NCBI GenBank assembly: GCA_964016875.1
Contig: OZ024737.1
Location: 34,845,683 to 34,909,682, forward strand
Direction: 5' to 3'
Length of the DNA stretch: 64,000 bases
From: Fallopia convolvulus
Taxonomy: Eukaryota; Streptophyta; Magnoliopsida; Caryophyllales; Polygonaceae
The position numbers and the translations under genes were made by a program. Positions 56,733 to 64,000 of the stretch are shown piece after piece (the stretch's first letter is position 1; every line of letters begins with the position of its first letter). The notes under the pieces are model-generated. The model did not search any database and was not told where the DNA came from. It saw only the letters and a list, made by a program, of their open reading frames with translations.

Positions 56733-59700
56733 CTAAGTGCCTAATCTAGTTCTCCAAGTGACAGGGATGCTCCGATTCCAATTCACTTGGGCATGAAGTT
56801 TCATGGATGAGATGATCTGTCTAGCGCATTCCTCAGCAGTAGTCGTGGTATTTTGGTAGACAAGTGTATTTCTCGCTTTCCAGATGCAGTAAACCGAAGT
56901 GGTTAGAGAGATGCTTCGAAGGTGGTAGAGAAAGGAGCCTTTGTTTCCACCACCAGCGAGCCAGCTGATCCAATCATGCAGTTGACTAAATCGAGAGGAG
57001 ATGCCTAGCCATCTGAAAATTATGTCCAGGACGGAATTGGTATAGGAGCAAGCATTCCAAATATGGTCCTCTGTTTCGTCTTCATTGTGGCAAAGCTTAC
57101 AGGTGGGGTCGGAGATGATGCCCCATTTAGTGAGTCTAGTCAGGGTTGGAAGACGTTTATGAGCAGCGATCCAAGTAATGAAACTGTGGCGTGGCGAATG
57201 CAGCTTGCCCCAGATTGTGGGGTTCCAGGTGTTGGTCTCACCCACATGCCGGAGGAGATTGTAGACACTTGCAGTAGAGAAGGTCCCCTTGTTGCTTCTC
57301 ATAATCTTTTCAAGTTCAGCTGGTGTGTCTTTGGTTTTGAGCTCATTTTTTACCTTCATTAGTTTCCAACCCCAGCTGTCTCCAGGTTTGGCAGTGGCTG
57401 ACCAGATGTTGTTGCTTTGGAGTTGGTAGGTTTGGGTCCATTGGTACCAAAGGCTGTCTTTCCCTGTTGCAATTTCGTAAATGGACCGGGCATTACAAGC
57501 TTTATTCCAGGAAAGAAGCTCTTTTATGCCAAGTCCCCCTTCAATTTTTGGTTTAGTTACACAATTCCAAGCTATCAAGTTGCGCTTGCCAGTATCGTGC
57601 CCAGTCCAAAGAAAGTTTCTTACAATGCTTTCAATTTTCTCGATGACCGTCATGGGAAGCATAAACACATTACACCAATAGGAATTCATGCTGAGAAGGA
57701 CGCTTTTAATGAGCTCTAAGCGGCCAGCATAAGATAGAGACTTGGCTGTCCAAGATTGGACTCGAGCAGTGATGCGGGCTATAAGAGGGCTATACTCTGG
57801 AATAGAGAGTCTTTTGGACCCCATGGGAAGTCCTAGATAGTTTAGAGGAAGTTCGCCCATAGGGAAATTTAGGATGTTTGCAATAGTGATCTGATCTTCC
57901 CTATTAACACCACCAAAATAAACAGATGACTTGTTGTTGTTGATTTGGAGTCCAGATATCTCACGGAAGAGGTTTAGGGAGTTCTTAAGGAATTGGACAG
58001 AAGTGGGATCACCCCTACAGAAGAGGATCAAGTCATCAGCAAAACAGAGGTGTGTGAGGTTTGGTCGGCTACATTTGGGGTGGTGGTTGAAATTTGGGTC
58101 TCTGGTTTGGTTTTTGATGATTCTTGAGAGGTATTCCGTGGCAAAGACAAACAAGTAGGGGGATAAGGGGCAGCCTTGGCGGATGCCTTTCCGCCCTTTG
58201 AAGAAGCCCTCTAGGGTGCCATTTATGTTTATGGAATATGTAACAGTTGTGATGCAAAGTCTGACCCAGGAGATGAATTTAGCAGGGAAGCCAAAGGCAG
58301 CCATAGCTTGGAGAATGAAGTTGTGATCGACTGAATCAAAAGCTCTTTGAAAATCCACTTTGATAGCGCAACGAGGCGAGGTTGTTGATCTATCATATTT
58401 GTGGAGAAGTTCCTGACATAGAAGAGAGTTGTGCCTAATTGATCTCCCCGGTATGAAGGCACTCTGGTTTGGAGCAACAATGTCGGGAAGAGTCTCCTTA
58501 ATACGCCTAGCAATTACTTTGGCAATGGTTTTGTAGAGTGTGGTGCAACAAGAGATAGGTCGGAATTGGTTTATGGAATCAGGGGCAGTTGATTTTGGAA
58601 TGAGAGTGATTGCGGTATGATTGAGTTGTTTGAGCATTTTGCCATGGTTGAAGAAATCCATAATGGCGGAGGTTACATCATTCCCTATGATATCCCAAGT
58701 TTTCTTGTAGAAAAGGGAGCCATATCCATCGGGTCCGGGCGTTTTGTTGTTGCCTAGGCTGAAAAGAGTAGACTTGATCTCTTGGGGGCTGACTTCTCTT
58801 GTGAGAGAGGAGCTGGTGGTGTTGTCAATCATGGGCCCTTCTTTCACATAGCGTGAGATGAGGGGAGTGGTGTTTTTGCTTGAGCCAAGAAGCCCTTCAA
58901 AATGGTTTACAATGGAGTTGACAATCTCAGATTGAGATCGGAGGGTGTTCCCGTCATTATCCAGGAGGGTATAGATTTTGGTGGAGTTCCTCCGATTTTG
59001 AAGGTGTTTGAAGAAGTAGGAGCTGCTATGATCCGAGAATTTGATCCACTTGAGTTTGGCAAGTTGGCAAGTGGTTGTGCGGAGCTGGTTCATGTCATTT
59101 TTTAGTTTGGTAAGGGCCATGTTCTCCGCATCGATGAGGTTTTGGTCAAAGGGTGAGGCATGGAGATTGGTTTGGATTGCAGATAAGGTTACTTTTTGGA
59201 GTTGAACCTCAGTTTTCAGGGTTTCCAGCTTCATATTCTCAAACTTTCGAAGGGAGTTTTTGAGCATTTTTTGTTTGGAGAAGATTTGGAACATTTTGTG
59301 GCCTTGAATATTCTGTTTCCAGATGCTTTCAACTGTGGTGTGGAAGGTTTCATGGTCAGCCCAGATGTTGTTGAACCGAAAGGGCGGATTAGGTCTGTGG
59401 GAGGAGGGTTGGATTGAAGTTAGGATCGGTGAATGGTCAGAAGGGCCCGCATTATCAAAGTGGACGGTCGAATTTGGAAATGAGCAAAGCCAGTTTTGGT
59501 TGATCAAGGCTCGATCGAGTTTGCACCACAACCTCTGAGTAGGGGATTGCTTGTTACACCAAGTGTAATGGCAGCCAGAGTAGGGGTGGTCGGTAAGATT
59601 GGTAGAGCAGAGGAGATTTTGGATCTCAGTGGAGACATTGAAAGGGTGGCTGCCATCGCCCTTTAATTTTTCAGTTGGATCAAGAACGACGTTGAAATCC

Positions 59701-60125
59701 CCAAGTATGATCCAAGGGGAGTTATTAGAGGTAGCAATACTCTGTAGGTCATTCCAAAGGCTATTACGGGTATTGGGTTGGTTTAGAGCATAGACGAAGG
59801 AGATGCAGAAGGAGAGGTTTCCACAGATAGAGTTGACAGTGGAATGAATGATTTGGCTACTTTTGAGGTGGGTGACAATGTTATATTTGGTGGGGTTCCA
59901 GCATAAGAGAATTCTACAGTTGTGAGAGAGATCAGAGTTGGAGATTGAATTCCAATTAGGAAAGAGACTTTTAGAAATGGAAGATTCTCTGGTTTGATGG
60001 AGGTGGGTCTCAAGTGTACAGACAATATCTGATTTTGTAGAGTTAACAAGGTGTCTTAAGTAGTCTTGCTTAGTGGGGTCATTAAGACCCCTGATATTCC
60101 AACAAAGAGTGTTTGGACTAATCAT
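56733..60125 (-). CDS. LINE ORF2: endonuclease and reverse transcriptase (1130 aa)
   Basis: Residues about 5-235 are an APE-type endonuclease with Asn10 (CWNIRGLND), Glu39 (LETHL), GDFN at 142-145 and SDHSP at 229-233. RT spans about 440-740 with NKTPGPDGYGSLFYKKTW, FRPISCCTTLYK, motif A KVDFQRAFDSVDH (Asp591), GIRQGCPLSPYLF and FADDLILF (695-702). A zinc-binding region (CKLCHNEDETEDHIWNAC) lies near 1040-1060. There is no RNase H, unlike the LINE at 18170. All expected catalytic residues are present and there is no stop. It would nick target DNA and prime cDNA synthesis. The start overlaps the ORF1 stop as ATGATTAG, suggesting coupled translation. Confidence 0.93.
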   Translation of the reverse strand: MISPNTLCWNIRGLNDPTKQDYLRHLVNSTKSDIVCTLETHLHQTRESSISKSLFPNWNSISNSDLSHNCRILLCWNPTKYNIVTHLKSSQIIHSTVNSICGNLSFCISFVYALNQPNTRNSLWNDLQSIATSNNSPWIILGDFNVVLDPTEKLKGDGSHPFNVSTEIQNLLCSTNLTDHPYSGCHYTWCNKQSPTQRLWCKLDRALINQNWLCSFPNSTVHFDNAGPSDHSPILTSIQPSSHRPNPPFRFNNIWADHETFHTTVESIWKQNIQGHKMFQIFSKQKMLKNSLRKFENMKLETLKTEVQLQKVTLSAIQTNLHASPFDQNLIDAENMALTKLKNDMNQLRTTTCQLAKLKWIKFSDHSSSYFFKHLQNRRNSTKIYTLLDNDGNTLRSQSEIVNSIVNHFEGLLGSSKNTTPLISRYVKEGPMIDNTTSSSLTREVSPQEIKSTLFSLGNNKTPGPDGYGSLFYKKTWDIIGNDVTSAIMDFFNHGKMLKQLNHTAITLIPKSTAPDSINQFRPISCCTTLYKTIAKVIARRIKETLPDIVAPNQSAFIPGRSIRHNSLLCQELLHKYDRSTTSPRCAIKVDFQRAFDSVDHNFILQAMAAFGFPAKFISWVRLCITTVTYSININGTLEGFFKGRKGIRQGCPLSPYLFVFATEYLSRIIKNQTRDPNFNHHPKCSRPNLTHLCFADDLILFCRGDPTSVQFLKNSLNLFREISGLQINNNKSSVYFGGVNREDQITIANILNFPMGELPLNYLGLPMGSKRLSIPEYSPLIARITARVQSWTAKSLSYAGRLELIKSVLLSMNSYWCNVFMLPMTVIEKIESIVRNFLWTGHDTGKRNLIAWNCVTKPKIEGGLGIKELLSWNKACNARSIYEIATGKDSLWYQWTQTYQLQSNNIWSATAKPGDSWGWKLMKVKNELKTKDTPAELEKIMRSNKGTFSTASVYNLLRHVGETNTWNPTIWGKLHSPRHSFITWIAAHKRLPTLTRLTKWGIISDPTCKLCHNEDETEDHIWNACSYTNSVLDIIFRWLGISSRFSQLHDWISWLAGGGNKGSFLYHLRSISLTTSVYCIWKARNTLVYQNTTTTAEECARQIISSMKLHAQVNWNRSIPVTWRTRLGT

Positions 60126-61836
60126 GAGTGGGTGGGGGTTTTATGGGAAGACACTTGTCATTTGAAGGGTGAGGTGAAATTGGAGGGTTGGTGATGCAGG
60201 GAGTGGTTGATTTTAATGAGATGTTGGTGGTGGGCCTGGAAGTTGGATTGGGTGGTGGAAGATTGTTTTGTTGTGGAGGAGAGTCAAGGGAGTTAATGCC
60301 AACTTGAATCTCTGGTGTGGACTTGTTTCCATTTGGGATAGGACAGGTTGAGGGGGAGGGATCTTTTGGAGTAGCAGAGGGGGTGGGTTCTTTAGAGATA
60401 TCAGAACTGGAATTTGATGTAGGGGGATTTTCAAAGGTGTTGTGATCTTTGGGAGAAATAAGCACGATAGGAGAGTGAGGTGGGGGAGGAGTGGGTAGAA
60501 GAGGCCCTTTGTTAGAGCAATCTGGGGGCAATCTTCGTCGGTTATTAGGAGGCATGATTTTCAGAGAGTTGGATTCAGTTTGGGGAGCCAAGCAATTGTG
60601 GCCAAACTTCAAGCATTTGGGGCAACGTGTTGGCAACCAGTCATATTGCAAATTTTGATGTATAATTTCACCCTCAGGGCCATGAAAACTCACCTCCCTA
60701 AGGAGTTCAGTTCTGCCGGTGATCTCGACCATGACTCTTGCGAAGGAGAGCCTGTCCTGGTTTGCCGAGGTGAAGTCGGTGAGGATTGGTGTTCCGACCG
60801 CGGATCCAATTCGGGCTAACATGTGCTCCGACCAAAAGCGGACGTCAAGGTCTGGGAGATTTATCCAGATGGGCACCTCTTCCAAGCAAGACATATCTAA
60901 TGTCATTCCTTCATACCATCTCTTGAGGATGAGGGGTTTTTGACCACCTATGAACCAAGGCCCCCTCTCAAGTATGGAGGTTAGATCTTCCTCCTTTTCA
61001 AAGTGAAACACAAATATGCCATTATCTTTACGGAGAATTTTTGGGAGGGTTGTATTGCTCCAATTTTTAGCTACAAAGGTTTCCATGGCTTTGAAACTCA
61101 TTCTTTCTCCAATAGGTGCTCCCACGAGTGTAAGCTTCCATTTACTTACAAGATCAGACACATCGTCGTTAGTGAAATGGATGATTCCTTTCTCAATTCC
61201 AGGGACATAGTGGAGTGGGACTGCTCTAGGTCCCGGATTCCTGCTGCGTACAATATTTGAATAGGAGTGTGCAGTAGGGGGTTTTGTGACAGGGGGAGGG
61301 GGAAGCGTGAAATTGGGAGGGTGGTTGATTTGGGGTATAGGAGGAGTCAGTGCTTGGTGGGGAACATCAATTTGGGCTGAGAGACTTTGAGAAGGGGCTG
61401 ATCGATTTTGGAGAAGGGGGTTAGGGTTTTGGGATGAGATTGGGTCCTGTTCTGAACTTGTTTGACTAGCTTTAGGAAGCCCGAGTGAGGGGAAGTCCTT
61501 CAGCTGCGGGACGGTTGGGGCTTGGTGGGCCGGAGCATTTGTTGCCGGGTCGACGCCGGAGGTTGAGAAGAGGGCTTTTATGATGGCCATTTCTTGGGTT
61601 TCTTGAGAATTAGAGGCAGGTTTGTCTGTTTTGAGCAAGCGGGAGTTGTTGCTGATTATTAGCTTTTCGGGGATGTCCGAGAAGGGGGTGACTGTTTCGT
61701 TCCCGGGAGAGTTGCCGTCTTCAATGGTAGCAGGTAGGTGGAGGTTTTGAGTGGGGGAAGAGGAAGAGGGGCCATTTAGGATTGATGAGATCTTCTTTGA
61801 TTTTTTCTTTCTGCTCTTGTGTGAGTTGCCTCCCAT
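60118..61836 (-). CDS. LINE ORF1: gag-like RNA-binding protein (572 aa)
   Basis: The start is placed at ATG 61836 (MGGNSHKSRKKKSKK). The open frame runs on to 62025, but this crosses the target duplication into host DNA, so the extra 63 codons are not part of the element. Order: Lys-rich N-terminus, Pro/Ser/Gln-rich linker, a DUF4283-type domain (KWKLTLVGAPIGERMSF to the WLPTRCPKC region), then CPKCLKFGHNC, a degenerate zinc knuckle lacking the usual Cys spacing after His, then a Pro-rich C-terminus. This is the usual ORF1 of plant L1 elements, which binds element RNA. Confidence 0.88.
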   Translation of the reverse strand: MGGNSHKSRKKKSKKISSILNGPSSSSPTQNLHLPATIEDGNSPGNETVTPFSDIPEKLIISNNSRLLKTDKPASNSQETQEMAIIKALFSTSGVDPATNAPAHQAPTVPQLKDFPSLGLPKASQTSSEQDPISSQNPNPLLQNRSAPSQSLSAQIDVPHQALTPPIPQINHPPNFTLPPPPVTKPPTAHSYSNIVRSRNPGPRAVPLHYVPGIEKGIIHFTNDDVSDLVSKWKLTLVGAPIGERMSFKAMETFVAKNWSNTTLPKILRKDNGIFVFHFEKEEDLTSILERGPWFIGGQKPLILKRWYEGMTLDMSCLEEVPIWINLPDLDVRFWSEHMLARIGSAVGTPILTDFTSANQDRLSFARVMVEITGRTELLREVSFHGPEGEIIHQNLQYDWLPTRCPKCLKFGHNCLAPQTESNSLKIMPPNNRRRLPPDCSNKGPLLPTPPPPHSPIVLISPKDHNTFENPPTSNSSSDISKEPTPSATPKDPSPSTCPIPNGNKSTPEIQVGINSLDSPPQQNNLPPPNPTSRPTTNISLKSTTPCITNPPISPHPSNDKCLPIKPPPTHD

Positions 61837-61963
61837 TGGAGACTGCGGGGCGCCGCCGCCGGCGCAAGGAAGCGAGAGGAACCCTACCGTACCAGGAAGC
61901 ACGCCTTTACCATATCTCTGCTGCTGCTCTCTTTCTTTGTATTTGTATTCAATAGGTCCACTT

Positions 61964-62474
61964 CTAAAGAGAAGTGGGTCGATGTAGGGTGAGTAACAGT
62001 TGCCAAGTTCGGATATATTAACCATTTGATTAAAGATAAATTGAAATCAATGAGGATGGATGAGTCGTCAAAACTTGAATGTAATAAGCAGACCAATCCA
62101 ATTTACTTGTTAAATTAATCCCGGATCCACAACGCAACAAAATTCAAGTAAGAAAATAAATTAAAAATCCCAACTGGAAACATTAAAAACTCCAAAATGG
62201 CAACCTGCGTAAGCGTAATAATACGAAAAAATCAAGAATGCACCAACCCGAAATATGCTTTTTCCAAACAATCTGCAACTTGCACTTCCCACTTGGCTAA
62301 TTCGGCGTCATCTCTTGCGTTTCGATGTGTATATCATAATAAGACACCAAATTTCCCTTCTCAATTCGATCTCATCCCTCCTCAATTCCAATTTCTCCAA
62401 CCCCACTAACCAATCCATCAAAACGACGCGCTTCATCTTCATCGATCGAGCGCTAGCAAGCTTGATCAATCAAC
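61964..62474 (+). promoter_or_regulatory. Upstream region of the PYL gene
   Basis: About 510 bp from the LINE target site to the ATG. The LINE therefore sits about 0.5 kb upstream of the coding start. The last 70 bp are CT-rich with CATCTTCATCGATCGAG, consistent with a 5' UTR. No clear TATA box or ABRE-type ACGTGG/T was identified. Confidence 0.4.
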
Positions 62475-63176
62475 ATGCCTTCGGCCTTGGTCCGGAAAAT
62501 CGCCACTCCGACCCCCAAGGTCTCTACCTCCGCCGCCGCCAACTCCGGCAGCATAGCGGCGGAGGCGGCCGATCTTTTCAACCACTCCATTAGGCTCTGC
62601 TCGCTCCCGCCGCCCGTAATAAGAGAGCTTTCTCTCCACGCCTCGCATCTCTTACGCCAGGTCCCGGACACGCTTTACCGGTACCACAGCCACCGGATCG
62701 GGCCGGGCCGGGCTTGCTCCGCCGTCGTCCGCCACATCGCCGCCCCGGTCGACGCCGTCTGGTCGGTCGTCCGCCGCTTCGACAACCCCCTCGCCTACAA
62801 GCACTTCCTCAAGAGCTGCCGGATCGTGGTCGGCGACGGCGATGTCGGCACCCTCCGGGAGGTCCATGTGATCTCCGGCCTCCCGGCGGAGTGGAGCACG
62901 GAGAGGCTCGAGGTGCTCGACGACGAGCGCCACGTCATCAGCTTTAGTGTAATTGACGGCCAGCACCGTCTCAATAACTACCGCTCCGTGATGACGCTAC
63001 ACTCCGGAGGAGGAGGAGGCGGCGGAACGGTGGTGGTGGAGTCCTACGTGGTGGACGTGCCCGTGGACAACTCGCGCGACGAGACTTGTTTGTTCGCGGA
63101 CACGATCGTTCGGTGCAACTTGAACTCGCTCGCCCGGATCGCCGAGAAGCGAATGTCTCAAGAAACGGCGTCGTAA
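62475..63176 (+). CDS. Abscisic-acid receptor, PYL4/5/6-like (START-like fold)
   Basis: This is a single-exon, 233-residue protein. Conserved parts are AVWSVVRRFDNPLAYKHFLK (Lys109, the ABA carboxylate contact in the family), the gate loop SGLPA at 134-138, Glu143 in STERLE, the latch HRL at 164-166 in HRLNNYRS, and the C-terminal helix DTIVRCNLNSLARIAE. The family binds ABA in the cytosol and nucleus and then inhibits clade A PP2C phosphatases. The intron-free structure and sequence match the monomeric PYL4-6 group. Oddities are a long N-terminus (about 70 residues before the fold), Glu-Trp at 139-140 right after the gate, and a seven-Gly run at 178-184. The start is the first ATG, with no upstream in-frame alternative. 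Confidence 0.95.
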   Translation: MPSALVRKIATPTPKVSTSAAANSGSIAAEAADLFNHSIRLCSLPPPVIRELSLHASHLLRQVPDTLYRYHSHRIGPGRACSAVVRHIAAPVDAVWSVVRRFDNPLAYKHFLKSCRIVVGDGDVGTLREVHVISGLPAEWSTERLEVLDDERHVISFSVIDGQHRLNNYRSVMTLHSGGGGGGGTVVVESYVVDVPVDNSRDETCLFADTIVRCNLNSLARIAEKRMSQETAS

Positions 63177-64000
63177 GGCGAAATCAAGGAACCAAAAAAC
63201 AAGAATTAACAGTTCTATATGGTTTGTACTTTTTTAAGCCTGTGGTTTTTACCGTGGCAGGAAAATTAGTTTTCACCTCGATCGATGATTTTGCTGGTTT
63301 GGGATCTACGGCGAAAGTTACGGTGTGAAAAGTACGACATTGTTGTACGTATTTTAATCATAGCAATCATATTTGATTAATCAAAGTGATTAACATTAAA
63401 GGGATGGATGGTCATTACATTATGTCTTTGTTCTTTTGGTTTTTAACTCTCATTTTGTTTTGTTTTCCTTGAAACCTTGTGTATTTTCTGTTCGATGGAG
63501 TGTAAGTTCATTTCTTGATTTTATAGCAAAACTTATTGGTGTAAATTGTACCTTGAAATTAGTATAATTTAAGCTAGTTGATGGATGTTACAATATTTTA
63601 GGAGCAAATTGTCAGCGGTGCAGTCGTAAACCATGCCACCGCCCACCAGATACATCATTACACAAATATTGATTAGTTCAGCTGGTTTGATTTTATTTAT
63701 TTATTTATGTTTCCAGTTTGTAAATCCGGCGTTAAATGAGATCATAGGAGAATTTCTTTATGATTTTAACGATAACACTTAAACCAGTTCCATCAAACTG
63801 TTTCGAAATCAAACAAAAATAACCTTGTAAAGATGAAGGTAAGGAGATCATTTGAAAGCATTATTGAAGAATCAATCAACTTAAATTAATGCCCTAAGGC
63901 AAAATCGAAAACAAACAATCAACAAAAATTGAGAAAGATTAGATCCTGGAAAATTATAATGAACTTGAGATCAAATCAATTAAAATCGAGTAAACAAGGT
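63177..64000. other. PYL 3' region and intergenic sequence
   Basis: The first few hundred bases are probably 3' UTR. No further gene, RNA or transposon signature was recognised up to the window end. Confidence 0.45.

Larger units (their letters stand above)
56632..61946 (-). mobile_element. Apparently intact L1-type LINE
   Basis: This is a 5.3-kb element on the minus strand with two long, uninterrupted, slightly overlapping ORFs. The flanks are a perfect 17-bp target duplication ATTCAATAGGTCCACTT (56615-56631 and 61947-61963). The element side has a 110-bp 5' leader before ORF1 and about 100 bp of 3' sequence after ORF2 with a T9 run and no long A tail. The perfect duplication and open frames point to recent insertion. 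Whether the 5' end is complete cannot be judged from one copy. Confidence 0.92.

Noticed and set aside
57063..57362. Plus-strand open frames within 57063-60049
   Set aside because: These are shadows of the minus-strand LINE ORF2, which has all expected motifs.
61837..62025. Extension of LINE ORF1 by 63 codons to an upstream ATG
   Set aside because: The extension crosses the 17-bp target duplication into flanking host DNA, so the extra codons cannot belong to the element.

Overview
The window looks like a transposon-rich stretch of a eudicot nuclear chromosome. Genes have GT-AG introns, and the families present (NIP aquaporin, CrRLK1L receptor kinase, RALF-like peptide, PYL abscisic-acid receptor) are land-plant families. 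Most of the remaining sequence is nested plant transposons: Ty1/copia, Ty3/gypsy, L1-type LINEs, and MULE-, hAT-, CACTA-, Helitron- and Stowaway-type elements. Species cannot be fixed from sequence alone.

Four host genes appear intact. (1) A five-exon NIP aquaporin on the minus strand (5867-7576) with an unusual first pore loop. (2) A small secreted RALF-like peptide gene on the minus strand (26719-27123). (3) A two-exon FERONIA/CrRLK1L-type receptor kinase on the plus strand (31047-33750). (4) A single-exon PYL4/5/6-type abscisic-acid receptor on the plus strand (62475-63176). The peptide and the receptor kinase are divergently oriented neighbours about 3.9 kb apart. RALF peptides are established ligands of CrRLK1L receptors, so this is the most biologically suggestive arrangement in the window; the RALF assignment is tentative.

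Layout: 1-5560 is a decayed copia pol interrupted by a young non-autonomous LTR retrotransposon (311-5306, 5-bp target duplication). 5867-7576 is the aquaporin. 7982-10461 is a MULE-like element with many GAATAT motifs and a 9-bp target duplication. 10779-17440 holds copia remnants, including a mosaic element whose flanking LTRs do not match. 17455-27225 is a tandem duplication carrying the RALF-like gene: copy A was split by a LINE, an hAT-like element and a CACTA-like element, while copy B is intact. 27763-29228 is a decayed retroelement ORF. 31047-33750 is the receptor kinase. 33778-41787 holds GGGT-rich repeats, LINE fragments, Helitron, SINE and Stowaway elements. 41788-44939 is a solo LTR split by an hAT-like element. 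46985-49504 is the 3' end of a gypsy element. 49944-54046 carries plant-mobile-domain and gag-like (Transposase_28 type) remnants. 54805-55374 is a short Helitron. 56632-61946 is an apparently intact two-ORF LINE with a perfect 17-bp target duplication. The PYL gene follows.

Several insertions are dated relative to each other by nesting, target duplications and paralogous empty sites, so the window is a readable insertion history. Family assignments come from motif recognition only; no database search was run.
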